From NCBI GenBank assembly GCA_009760855.2, contig WPIO01000004.1:202001-266000 (forward strand): a DNA stretch of 64,000 nucleotides. Reading direction: 5' to 3'. The notes below the pieces were generated by a model. That model had not been told where the DNA came from. It made no database searches and saw only the letters and a program-made list of their open reading frames with translations. Below are positions 1 through 41,511 of this stretch, piece after piece (the first letter of the stretch is position 1; every line of letters starts with the position of its first letter). Source of the stretch: Cristatella mucedo. Its lineage: Eukaryota > Bryozoa > Phylactolaemata > Cristatellidae. The position numbers and the translations under genes are program-made.

Positions 1-445
1 CCTTGAAAAGTAGGCCGTCAAAGCTTGTTGCCTCGACTAAAAAGTAGGCCATCGAAACCTCTTAACTCGACTAAGAGGAGATTATTAGGTATTTGTTTTC
101 TTTCTTGGTCATATTATTCCGCGGTTTAGCGAATGTCACAAGCGATTTTTCTATGGCGAGCGCATCAGCAGTCGGTAGAATGTCGCACATGGTTCCGCTA
201 CAGACCTTCAACCATGTCGAAGGCGAAGAAAATCTGTTAAGACAGCTGCTCCAAAAAGACTGGCTAAAAGAGTTTGCCCTTCGAACATTGTCTCCTATAC
301 TGAATGTACTGAGCACAGCAGCCACGATGGGCAGCGATAGGCGATATTCTTGCGCCTCCGCTAGCGGCTGACCGGAACGGCGAGTCCTGATGGACCCTAG
401 GATTCCAAGTAACCTCCCGCAGCTGGTTCGTCTGGTCGTGAAACA
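1..445. other. Unassigned sequence at the window edge
   Basis: A roughly 40-bp unit beginning AAGTAGGCC is present twice in tandem near the start (about 8-60). A plus-strand frame is open from 93 to 371 but has no convincing splice sites or family match. This probably lies in an intron of the glutamate receptor gene, because the next recognised exon starts at 1697 in mid-protein. Confidence 0.4.
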
Positions 446-980
446 GGCAGCCAAGATAGAAGGAGGGGGCAGCCAATAGAGAGGGATTACAGCCAACCGA
501 AGAGAAAGGCAGTCAGTAAAGATGGAGGGCAGCCAAGAGAGAAAGGGGCAGCCAATAGAAGAGGAGGGCAGCCAATAGAGACGGATGGCAGCCAATAGAG
601 AACGAGGGAAGCCAATAGAGAAGGATGGCAGCCAATAGAAGAGGAAGGCAGCCTATAGAGAAGGGTGGCAGCCAAGAGAGAAGGAGGGCAGCCAATAGAG
701 AGGGAGGGCAGCCAATAGAGAAGGATGACAGCCAATAGAGAAGGAGGGCAGCCAATTGAGAAGGATGACAGCCAATAGATAAGGATTGCAGGCAATAGTA
801 GAATCGAACAGCCAATAGAGATGGAGGGAAGCCAATAGAAAAGGAGGGCAGCCAATAGAGATGGAGGGCAGCCAATAGAGAAGGATGACAGCCAATAGAA
901 GAATAGAGCAGCCAATAGAGATGGCGGGAAGCCAATAGAAAAGGAGGGCGGCCAAGAGAGAGGAGGTCGCAGCCTATAGA
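446..980. repeat. Minisatellite with 20-bp unit, about 26 copies
   Basis: The unit GGCAGCCAATAGAGAAGGAT recurs every 20 bases with scattered substitutions. Since 20 is not a multiple of 3, each minus-strand frame cycles through the same 20-residue hydrophobic peptide. All three minus frames are therefore open for 100-142 codons. These are by-products of the repeat and I do not call them genes. The array lies upstream of the first recognised GRIN2 exon, probably in an intron. Confidence 0.95.
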
Positions 981-1696
981 TCCAAACCGTGAGACCTCCG
1001 TAGACAGGTGACGTGTGTCTTACAACGAATTAGTCGTTTAAGTGAGTGAAGGTGAAGGTCATTCTGCGATCGATTAGAACGTGCAGCACCCGCCGACCTG
1101 TCAAGCTGACCAGCTGGAATAACTTTGGCCACGGGCTTCAGCGATCTCTTAAAAGTGAAAAGAAAGTAATGGTTAGCTAGTCTCGCTACCTCGTTTATAC
1201 ATCGACAGAAGAGTCGGCTTGCGGGGCACTTCCGGCTAGCGAGTCTAGCGAGGCTTCGAGAAGCGCGCTCCGGCGATAAAAGAATAACTAGCGAGCGAAC
1301 GATGTCTCTGCAGTCTGCGCCTGCGTAGAGCGGAGCTGTACTTTGCATGCGAAGAATCAGCGTGGGCAAGGCTGCTGAACTCTGAAGGAATGCTCAAGCG
1401 AGTGAGAGAAAGAGGAAGGCAATTCGACTGACGACGACAGCGAGTCCATCAAACCGGTTGACGCTCGGAGCCGCGCCTTAACCTCGCGCCGCTGCCGCCG
1501 CGAGCGGTTGACGGCTAGCACCGGCTGCATTCGGCTTCGCGGCATTGCACGAAATGCCAAAGATGGCGACCGCGCCTTTTCGCCTCACGAAGGTGCGCCG
1601 CCGCCGCCGCTTGAGCGTTTTTGTCGTCGTCGTCGCGACTGTCCGCTCGTCACCGACTCGTTGGCATAAACGCCCTGCTACGGGCGGCTGCTGCAG
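981..1696. other. Intronic sequence, nothing recognised
   Basis: This is moderately GC-rich unique-looking sequence between the minisatellite and the first recognised GRIN2 exon. The stretch just before 1697 is rich in CCG/CGG. No exon, RNA gene or element is supported here. Confidence 0.4.
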
Positions 1697-25106
<23,410 letters not shown>

Positions 25107-25539
25107 CACGCAGCCTTGTGGGCGTGGTTGGACCGCTAACGAGAGGCCATCGATTATTTATCGCAATCGTCGCCCTGACAAGGACTGCTCACAGCCCCGG
25201 GCCCGCGATGGGAGGGGCTTCGGTCGCTCGTCGGCGCCGGATTATGTCGGCCGTGGGCGGGGCAACAGACGCGGGTTAAGGAAAGGTCGATCCTCAGCTG
25301 ATCGGGGCGATCCGCGACGGCTCGATGCGACGGCTGATGTACGTACGCAGACTGTACGATGGCTGCGCGATGCGACGGCCGCTGTGCGCAGACCGTACGA
25401 CGGCTGCTGGCAGACTGCACCCCACGCCCACGGTAACGAAAAGACGTACGTACGTAAGTACGTTTGCCGGCATACGCTTGTCTCGCGAGTACGCGATTTT
25501 AACTGCATCTGCGAGTTTTCGCGCGTACTTTTATTCTGC

Positions 25540-25545
25540 AATAAA
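25540..25545 (+). promoter_or_regulatory. Candidate GRIN2 poly(A) signal
   Basis: AATAAA occurs 434 bases after the proposed GRIN2 stop codon, before LINE-derived sequence begins. The assignment rests on position only. Confidence 0.35.
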
Positions 25546-25554
25546 AAATGCTGA

Positions 25555-25790
25555 TAAATTTAACTATGGTGCCCTAAAACAACTAAATCTTTTTATAAGC
25601 ACTTTACGTGAGCTGTAAAGGAAGGAATTATTTATCGATAAAGTGGCTCGGTGGCAGCACGCACAAGCATGCAAAGGGGAATGCATGCTAACCGGGCAAC
25701 CGCTGCCGGGAAATGTGTTTTTTTAGCTCCTTTTTAGATGTCGTCAAGTCAGGTGATATATATATAATTCATTTGTATAGTATCATGAGA
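25555..25790 (-). mobile_element. Family A LINE 3' fragments
   Basis: Inverted LINE tail (CTAAATCTTTTTATAAGCAC, GAGCTGTAAAGG) and 3' coding remnants (AGCTCCTTTTTAGATGTCGT) appear. A second short tail-like piece follows near 25770-25800. Confidence 0.6.
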
Positions 25791-26144
25791 GAATTTAATC
25801 GCCATCCAGGGCCTTTACCTATGCCGAAGGGTTAAAACGCAGGGTCAAGCTTGAAGCCATTTTGAACAGGGACACCAGATTTGCCAACAACGCAGCAAGC
25901 TCCCCGTGTCATGATACGTAAGGAGTTTAAATAAACACTCATCGAGCGGCGAATCAGCGTTCAGGACACTTCAAGCGTTCTAGAAACGTTACGTGAGTCA
26001 AGCTTGCTCCTTGGCTTCAAAGGTCTGGCTCCTTGCTGGTTCAAGGGCAGTAGCCTCTCGGATTCTTAGTAACTTGTGTGTCTCCATAGCTAACTCCAGA
26101 AAGTCACAGGCAAATTAAAGTAATGCACTGGACGGTGATAGCCC

Positions 26145-26310
26145 GGAAGGTAATGTGCTCACTACTCACAACCGAGGTCGTGGGGGGAGGTTCGAATTCT
26201 GAAGTGGGCGATCCTTTAATGCCAAGCTGCAAGCGACGTGGTGACCGCCGTTAAGGCAGTCTCTTCGGCCGCTACACGAATGACGATGTTAAATCAGCTA
26301 ATACTTCTTT
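26145..26310 (+). mobile_element. tRNA-derived SINE (family S1)
   Basis: AGGTAATGTGCTCACTACTC and a GTTCGAATTCTGAAGTGGGC box are followed by CTTTAATGCCAAGCTGCAAG and a GTTAAATCAGCTA end. Confidence 0.75.
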
Positions 26311-26319
26311 CGTAGTGGA

Positions 26320-26990
26320 GTTTTTTCTAGAGTGCGTGTCCTATTATAGCGTAACTGCATATGCATAACTTGCATTAGCATAGTCTGCATATGGTAGCCA
26401 AAACAGGCTCTGTCTCGTAAAGCAAAAGAAAATTGAGAAGCGAAGCTGACGAAGCAGAGATCAGCTAGAGGAAGTGAGACGCGCGGAAGCACCAGCAGAG
26501 GAATGAAGAGAGGCTGGAGAAGAGAGGGAAGGAAAGAGAATGAAGGAAGGAGAAGGAAGGAAGGAGAAGGAAGAAAGGAAGAAGGAATGAGAGACTGGAG
26601 AGAAGGTGCTACAGTCGGTAGCAGTCGCTGCGTAATAACTGTGGAAGTGAGCGGAAGTTTCAGAAGCTTGTCTAAAGAGAACCTGAGGACGTGCGGAGGC
26701 TGAAACGAGGGCAGCACTTTAGCTAAGTCTACGGGAGCCAAGCCACGGTAGGATTTATGGAACGAAGAGAATTCTTTTTTCGGTATCCTACGATCAACAA
26801 ACGAACCTACGCATCTCCTGACGCAGACACGACGCGCGGCTGAAGTTCTTGGGCTTATTAACCAATCTGGCGGCCATGTTTAATTGCAGGCGCTCAGTTT
26901 CAAGCTGGGCATAAGATGAAGGCAAGCTTCTTTCAATAGTACGGGACTTATCGTATCGAACTTTTTTGAATTTTTGAATTTTTTTTTATT
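26320..26990 (-). mobile_element. Decayed L2/CR1-like LINE, C-terminal part
   Basis: The minus strand reads MAARLVNKPKNFSRASCLR-like sequence near 26.85 kb, then APVDLAKVLPSFQPPHVLR and a purine-rich simple-repeat expansion (GGAAGGA units, plus strand 26500-26600). It corresponds to the thumb region of the reverse transcriptase. It contains several stops. Confidence 0.6.
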
Positions 26991-27640
26991 GAACTTGACG
27001 CCTGAGCTCAGGCCGCAGCTTCTGAAGCCTTTAATGACTCGCTTTTGCACGGCAGCGACGGGGCTCAGTCGACGTCTCAGAAGACGATTTCTTTCGTAAT
27101 TCTAAAAACTAGAAAAACTTGGGAAACGCAGCTTAAAATATGAGCAAATTTAGCACGGCGAAGCATAATGGCGAAGGGAGAACACGATTCCTTCAGCCTT
27201 GCAAGCGGGAGCGAGGGATGGCCAGCCGTTTGGCAATGCCTTCCTCCGAGGTCTTAATCCTCCGCCTTTTAAATTAAGCAAAGCCTTGACAGCACCTAAA
27301 TTTGCAGAGACATATTCCGTTTAGTCGTGTCTCCTGCTCAGTACAGATTAAGTAGTTTCTGCGGCCGCCCGACGGACTCTGTATACACGCCCTGCGGCTC
27401 ATAGTTCACGATCCAGGCCGTGAGGTTCGAGTCATACAGCAATGTTTTATCATCCACTGGCAGTCGAAGTGAAGTCACTGTAACCCTTCCACCGCTACTT
27501 ATATGAGGCTTTTAAACTATTTACTCTTTACTTCACATTTTTTCTTATAATTACCAATTATAAGTGCATACTTTAAATTATCGGCGATGGCTCCATGGGA
27601 ACTATGACAAGAACTATTTGGCGTTCTTTGTCCTAATTAG
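26991..27640. other. Intergenic, one degenerate S1-like SINE
   Basis: Bases 27395-27520 carry a weak family S1 resemblance (CGTGAGGTTCGAGTCATAC, GAGGCTTTTAAACTA). No gene is seen. Confidence 0.4.
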
Positions 27641-27649
27641 TAATGTATG

Positions 27650-27900
27650 TAATGTATCTACGTCAGTAACTCCACAAAGTCATAAAGACCATGTGGGTGT
27701 TACGCAGGAGAGTTTTGTATAGCGCACTCACAGCCTAAGCGGCTTTCGGTACGCATTCGGTAGCCAACAGACTTCGTCTCACGCAACAAAGAGAAAGTGG
27801 GAAGCATAGCAGAGCTAGGAGAGCAGTTGAGGTAGTGAGTAGCATTGAAGTAGCAGCTCAGGACTGTTGAAAAAGATGTGCCATAATATAATGCATTAAA
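27650..27900 (-). mobile_element. LINE family C, 3' end
   Basis: This is one of four copies of the same 3' segment (others near 31657, 37453 and 54520). In sense orientation it reads TATGGCACATCTTTTTCAAC, AGTCTGTTGGCTACCGAATG, GCGCTATACAAAACTCTCCT and GACTTTGTGGAGTTACTGAC, ending in ATGTA-like repeats. Confidence 0.85.
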
Positions 27901-28524
27901 TAAATAGTGTAAAGCAAGATAACTATGGTCTTGGTGGTTTTGTACGCTAGCACGGACACATGTCTGCTCTACCGACACCGGGGCTTGATAAGTGACATCA
28001 ACCGAGAACCTCCTTAGCTTGCTGTCAGAAAGCCTCGAAAGTTCCTGTTAGGGTTTTATACATATTTGAACAAATTTGTACCCGTTTGAACAAACGGGAT
28101 TTTTAGATTGACCTGCGAAAACACGCACCGTTAGCAGAATTCAGACCATTTATCTACTGTTAGGTTAGGTCAGGTTAGGCCCGCAACTGACTGAGCCTTG
28201 AGCAGAAAATAGCCGTTCACTGGCGATCGGCTGGTTGGTTAGAAATAATTTAATCCCTGGGCTTAATGTGGCACGTTGGACTGAGTGGGATCTGCAAACA
28301 CTGTGAGCTTGACCTTGGGATGATTTAAAAGGGCTGCGCGGTTGCAAAAAGGCTTACATACGATGTCCCAGGACTTGGTGGCATTTATGGAGCAGCTAAA
28401 AATCTGCATTTTTTAAATCTAAATTTTCCTCGAAGAATTTGCTTCATTCACTTGATGTCGTTTCTCTGCTTAAAAAATTGAAAAATTCTTCACGGAATCA
28501 CTAATCAATAGACATGCTTCCTTT

Positions 28525-28920
28525 CAAGTATAAGTAATAATAATAATAATAATACATTTGATATATCGCCTTCAGAGAACTCAAGGGAAGAAGGAATCTG
28601 CGAGAGTTCATAGACGCGACTGGCATGTGTTATTGAGCAAGCCTAAGATATAGAGACGGTTTCCGTGGGCTGCACGAGGCGCTTTATGCGACCAAGAGCA
28701 CATTAATACCGGGATCCTTATTTAAACTGCATGTATGTTAATCGTATGTACTATTGCCCTGGAAGCCAGTAGGCCTTCGTGTAAGTATGGCGGCTGAGAT
28801 CGGTTTGCCTGTCTAGCAGCAAAAACTGGATTTCGCTCGACTGTCTTTGAATGGACGCAGTAGCTCTGGCGTGCTTGCAACTGACGAATTCCTGGAATAC
28901 ACTTGGTTCCTATCAGCATA
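28525..28920. other. Intergenic with a short LINE tail
   Basis: A minus-strand ATAATAAT tail with CGCCTTCAGAGAACTCAAGG (28530-28590) is a stub of the family A 3' end. The rest is unassigned. Confidence 0.5.
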
Positions 28921-30110
28921 ATAATAAAAGCACACTTGATAGAGCATCCTCAGAGAACTCAATCTTTTTCTAGGCGTTTACATTTGCTGCAAAGGAAGCA
29001 CGATCAAATGGTTAGCACAAGCATGCTCAATAAGCAACAAGAATAACATGGTTGTGGGTGACATGCACAGGGTCAGCATGCACGTATGGTTAGTGGTAGC
29101 ATGCACAGTGTCAGCATGCATAAGCCCATAAAGGACAAATCACAGGGACCCACTTAATGCCATCATAAATAGGTGCGCTTTCAGTTTCTTTTTAAATGTG
29201 GTCAAGTCAGGAGATGTCGTGAGTCGGGAGTGAGTTCCAGGCTTTGGGAGCATACGAACTAAAGGCACGGTTTCCAAAGGTATGAGGTGTGTACGAGGTA
29301 TAGGTAAACAGTTAGATGCCGAAAAGCGGGCGGTACTATGCTTAGCCTGGTGAGGGAGTAGATCTGATAGGTAGGCTGGAGCCAAAGAATGAAGGGACCT
29401 AAAAGTGAGTGACAAAACTTTGAAGTCGATGCGTTGCTTGACTGGGAGCCAGTGCAGGTCGGCGAGAAGTGGCGTGATGTGGCAATTGTGGAGCTCACGA
29501 CAGACCTAGCTGCAGCGTGTTGCACCAGCTGTAAATGCCTAACTGGACATGCTGGTAACCAGCAAGTACTGAGTTGCAGAAGTTAAGGCGGGATGTCACA
29601 ATTGCATGGACCAACTTAGATGTGGTATCCCTGTCTAAACAAGCCCAAATTTTAGCAACGCTGTACAGCTGAAAGTAGGCAGACTTGATTGTGGAACTGA
29701 TGGGGTCGTCTAATGAAAGGTCACTTTGGACTATGACACCTAGATTTCGTGCAGATTCAACAGGAAATATGCTGGCAGAGCTGATTTTAAGCGTCAGCCT
29801 TTTTAATTTCTGAATTACACTTGGTTTGCCCATAGCTATTAAGTTGGTTTTATCATCATTCAATTTAAGAGAGTTTGCTGCCACTCATGAGCAGATGTCA
29901 TCAATACATGTAGCAAGAGAGTTGAGAGAATGCGACGTGCTGGAGGGATCAAAGGGAAGGTACAACTGAGTGTCGTCTGCATAGAGGTGAAGGTCTAGAT
30001 TGCACTTGGCAATCACATCGGAAAGAGGATGAGTATAAACCATGAAAAGAACTGGACCAGACGCACAAAGCTCCGAGGTATCTCATATTTCAGAGGTTCC
30101 TCGGCTGACC
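28921..30110 (-). mobile_element. Family A LINE, reverse transcriptase C-terminal half
   Basis: Minus-strand frame 29884-29495 reads MAANSLKLNDDKTNLIAMGK, PSVIQKLKRLTLKIS and FCNSVLAGYQHVQL. Frame 29415-29140 reads MSLTFRSLHSLAPAYLSDLL and continues to a LTTFKKKLKAHLF end. The tail with an inverted AATAATAAT repeat lies at 28921. A frameshift separates the two frames near 29510. Confidence 0.88.
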
Positions 30111-30114
30111 TTCG

Positions 30115-30350
30115 CCTAGAGAGAGATAGAGTTCTCTGAGGGCTCTTTATCAAGTGCATTATAATTATTATTATTATTGTCTATTCACACCAATACTCTG
30201 GAGTCACTCACTGATAGGACTTGAACCGTTGCAGTGCAGTGCCAGTGACGCCCATGCGAGATGAGAGGCGCTCAAGAAGGGCTTGGTGATGAGTAAAACT
30301 TCCTTGAATCGATGTTCAGCTCTAAAGTTACAGCTGCTGACATCACGGAT
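30115..30350. mobile_element. LINE tail (+) abutting a LINE palm fragment (-)
   Basis: Plus strand 30115-30180 is an orphan family A tail (GAGTTCTCTGAGGGCTCTTT plus ATTATT). It is followed by a minus-strand remnant up to about 30350 containing GATGAGAGGCGCTCAAGAAG, equivalent to the palm region. Confidence 0.6.
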
Positions 30351-30723
30351 TTCAGAATATTTATTTTAGAGTGAACCCCAAGAAAGGGAAGCCAATTTTC
30401 GAGCCTGTCACTAGGAGCATAATAACAATTACAATAATAGATCGCTTTCGTGGCGCACCACGTGAGTTAAATCTCTAAATGGGTGCTTTACGGCTCACTG
30501 GAAACAAAATCAATAATCACCGGTTAGTGGCAAGCATGGCATCAAGCATGCAAAAAGCGAACAAGTAGCAAGCTTAGGTAAGCATTCTGTAGCAGCAAAC
30601 AGAAAGGTACTGATGGCCACAGGTTTTAATGACTTCTAGCCAGTAAAATGCTCTGAACTCTGCACCGGTCGCCCAATTCAACGTCGAGCAGAGATTCCCA
30701 CGCCCGGGACAAAGTGGGTCTTC

Positions 30724-30890
30724 GGGCTGTGATAACGGAGGAAGTAAGGTGCTTGCACTTCACGATTGAGTTCGTGGGTTCAAATGCTCCAGTGGGGGCG
30801 ATCCTTTACTGCCGACTGCAATTGGTGGCGATAGCCGTTTAGGCTCTTCAGCTGCTATACGAATGAGGCTTTTAAATCAGCTACTATATT
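30724..30890 (+). mobile_element. tRNA-derived SINE (family S1)
   Basis: AAGTAAGGTGCTTGCACTTC, GAGTTCGTGGGTTCAAATGC, GGGCGATCCTTTACTGCCGA, AGCCGTTTAGGCTCTTCAGC and a TTTTAAATCAGCTA end define a good copy. Confidence 0.85.
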
Positions 30891-31334
30891 TATAACTCTT
30901 GCTGTTCGCGGATGAGTGTGGCTGCTCGGGCGGAATGGCAGCTATATAGACCTGCAGGTCATGGCTATATCCTTATGCCTCATTCTCTCTGTATCCTGTA
31001 TCCTTATGCAAATTTTATGGACTGCTAACTGTAGCAAACAAGCTTATTGCCGATCCCACGACAAAGCCCCGAGCAAATAGCAGCTGATACACGGAACTTT
31101 CAAAACCAGCATTTTGACATTTTGATTTTATCAAGTGCATTATTATTATCCTCGGATCCAAAAAGTTCCAGCTACTGTTGCAGCATAACCCTTCTCAACC
31201 TCCTAGAAATGCTGATAGAACAATCTCTGATCCAACTTGACAAAGCTGAGCACCATTTTTCCTGCAACAGGTTCAGCATTCTGCCGTATGCTACACACTC
31301 ACCAGCTGAGCATGGCCCCTGCAGTTTCAGTGTC

Positions 31335-31335
<1 letters not shown>

Positions 31336-31365
<30 letters not shown>

Positions 31366-31520
31366 GTAATGCACTTGATAAAGCGCCCTCAGATAACTTA
31401 ATCTCTTTCTAGGCGCTTTACATTTGCTACAAAGGGACATGCAATTGAATGGTAAGTAAAATCATCCTTGAAAAACCAACAAAATGAATAATATGGTTAG
31501 GGGTGACATGCACAGGGTCA
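31336..31520 (-). mobile_element. Family A LINE 3' tail
   Basis: The inverted ATT repeat is followed by AAAGCGCCCTCAGATAACTT, AATCTCTTTCTAGGCGCTTT and 3' untranslated sequence matching the copy at 2.1-2.3 kb. Confidence 0.85.
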
Positions 31521-31539
31521 GCATGCAAATGTGGTTAGT

Positions 31540-32256
31540 GGAACGGGTCGTGGCAGACCAGCTGAACTTATATATCGAAACCTCACACCTTGCTAGTAAG
31601 TTCCAGTCTGGCTTTAGAGCTAATCACTCCACAGAGTCAGCATTGCTTAGGGTAATGTAATGTATCTCCTTCAGTAACTCCACAAAGTCATAAAGACCAT
31701 GTGGGTGTTACGCAGGAGAGTTTTGTATAGCGCACTCACAGCCTAAGCGGCTTTCGGTACGCATTCGGTAGCCAACAGACTTCGTCTCACGCAACAAAGA
31801 GAAAGTGGGAAGCATAGCAGAGCTAGGAGAGCAGTTGAGGTAGTGAGTAGCATAGAAGTAGCAGTTCAGGACCGCTGAAAAAGATGTGCCATAGTCGGCA
31901 GTTGGAGAGTAGATGTCGTTTCGTGGTATACAACGACCTACTTAGGAATGCAGACATGGGTACAGTGTCTCTGCTTGTTTTGCTCGATCTTTCGGCAGCT
32001 TTTGATACCATCAATCACAAGGTTCTTCTAGTGCGCCTCTCATCTCGCCTGGGCATCACTTGCACTGCCCTGCAGTGGTTCAGGTCCTATCTCAGTGGGA
32101 GACTCCAGAGTATTGACGTGAATGGACAAAGATCATCTGAGGTACCTCTGAAATATGGGGTACCTCAGGGCTCCGCGCTAAGTCCGGTTCTTTTCACGGT
32201 TTATACTCTCCCTCTTGCTGATGTGATTGCCAAGCACACTCTAGGCTTTAACTAGT
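31540..32256 (+). mobile_element. Family A LINE palm, split by a nested insertion
   Basis: Bases 31540-31656 (GAACGGGTCGTGGCAGACCA onward) and 31922-32256 (YNDLLRNADMGTVSLLVLLD, then LSAAFDTINHKVLL, GVPQGSALSPVLF) are continuous in the intact copy at 9.5 kb. They are separated here by a family C 3' end in reverse orientation. The copy stops before the YADD motif. Confidence 0.9.
31657..31921 (-). mobile_element. LINE family C 3' end, nested
   Basis: The roughly 265-bp insert lies between the two halves of the family A palm. GGTA is present on both sides of the insert, a candidate 4-bp target-site duplication. Confidence 0.85.
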
Positions 32257-33841
32257 CAGGCATTTTATAGTCGGGTCGGAATTGATTATTAGAAATTTTC
32301 TTGGACGCCAAGGCACACTACAAAAAATAATTGCTGAGTCTTCAGATCCCGCACGACTTGAGCATAGTTTGACGGCAGCAGCGCCGATGTTTTATGATCG
32401 TCCTCACTTAACCTGTACTGGAATTTCTCTATTGACGTCGCAATAAAGCATATAATTGCCAGAATCTTTGTATGTCTAGTAAATCCTAATCCTATGTTCG
32501 ATTTTGCTCCCAACTCAATATAAACCACTAGGGATGCAAGATCTGCATTCAGAAGTCTGTTTGTCGACAGTTCAGCCACATAACAATGCATTATGCAAGC
32601 CTCGGCACCGGAGTGCAAGCTCGTGGCTAATGTGGAAATGACAGCTGTGTAGGCCCTGCATATCAACACCAGGCAAGGCTCTGCACTGGACTATAAGCTC
32701 CGAACAAACGGCTAAGAGCTGCGACCCGAACGAGCATGCGGCTGCATTAGGTTTTAGTCTGTAAATGTATTTTGCAGTATAATAAATACTAATACTCGTT
32801 CATTTTACAGGCACATCAACCACGAACAGACACGACGGTTACCATTGTTGCCACTGAGGCAGCAGAGTGGAGGTAAGGTATTGGGACAAGTCGGAACGAT
32901 CACTGAAGAAGCCGCAAGCCACGAGGACGGACAGCCGGGCAGAGACACGAATCAAGATCAATCGGCTTGAACAGTCCGCCTGTAGCAGTCGGGATGCAAG
33001 CGACAATGTCACAAAAGCACGACAACAATCGCAGGCGCATGCCAGCCAGCACGAACTGACGTGGCGAGAATGCGAGACAAAAGCCGGCGACCATCGAGTG
33101 AGCAGACAGACGACGGCACTGACCACGAGATCAGCTACTGGAAGCGGCTGGCTCGAGGCGGCGTCTGCTTTCCTGGAGGCGGCCGACTGCATTCCTAAAG
33201 TCGGCCGCAGTTGTCACCGTTGCCTTCAGCTGATCAGCCGAGGCGGTCAGCTTCCACAGCTCTTTCTCCTGTCAGGCAAAACAGATGCGATGACGCGGAG
33301 GGGGAGGGGGCGCCGCCGATGCACAGTCGATTACCTTTATACTGCTATGCACCAACCACTGACTGCTCGCTACTGCGGCCACTACTTAGGGTGAATCACT
33401 TCGAGCAAAGCGTGCTTCCTGGCTACTGGAAATGTCACATGCGCGGCACCAACAGAACTAGCAGGCACTAGATGCACTAGACTCTAGATGCACGCTAGCA
33501 CTACTAGGTCGGATGCGCTCTCTGCACATGCGCAGATCTGCGCATCCAGCGTCACACAGGACGGCGGCTGGCGACTCGCTCGCGATGTCACTTTCTTCGC
33601 GTGCTCAGAACCACGTCGTCGGTATTCAAAACGAGTCCTGTTTTTTTTTAACATGCGCAAATCAAAACAGCAGGCCACATTAACTGACAAGCGCTAGGAG
33701 GAGGAGGAGGAGAAGAAGCCCCCCTCCCTCCGGCTTTGCGGCCCTCTCCTCCGGCGCCCGTGCTTCCCGTGGTGCACTCGGGCGGCGCCGGAGCAGAAGG
33801 CTCTAGCAGAAGGCAGTCGCGCGAGAGCGGATTCCAATTAC
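32257..33841. other. Intergenic or HAUS2 3' region, no exon confirmed
   Basis: A plus frame of 175 codons (32867-33394) and several minus frames are open, but none has recognisable domains. The missing C-terminal exon of the HAUS2-like gene could lie here. A minus frame near 32440-32289, after TTCCAG, has the right phase but no family resemblance. Confidence 0.35.

Positions 33842-41511
<7,670 letters not shown>

Noticed and set aside
93-371. Plus frame that might be an earlier GRIN2 amino-terminal-domain exon
   Set aside because: Faint resemblance to the 'LL...DW..F' region, but no acceptable donor at the needed place and no phase check possible.
487-955. Three overlapping minus-strand frames of 100-142 codons encoding hydrophobic repeats
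   Set aside because: They are the same 20-bp minisatellite read in three frames.
28158-28185. TTAGGTCAGGTTAGG-like telomere repeat, and CCTAACC units near 43190
   Set aside because: Too short and irregular for interstitial telomere arrays.
32289-32440. Minus frame LSEDDHKTSALLPSNYAQVV as the last HAUS2 exon
   Set aside because: Phase after TTCCAG is right, but the pyrimidine tract is poor and the sequence does not resemble the HAUS2 C-terminus.
32867-33394. 175-codon plus frame as a gene
   Set aside because: No domain, unremarkable composition, open frames on the opposite strand too.
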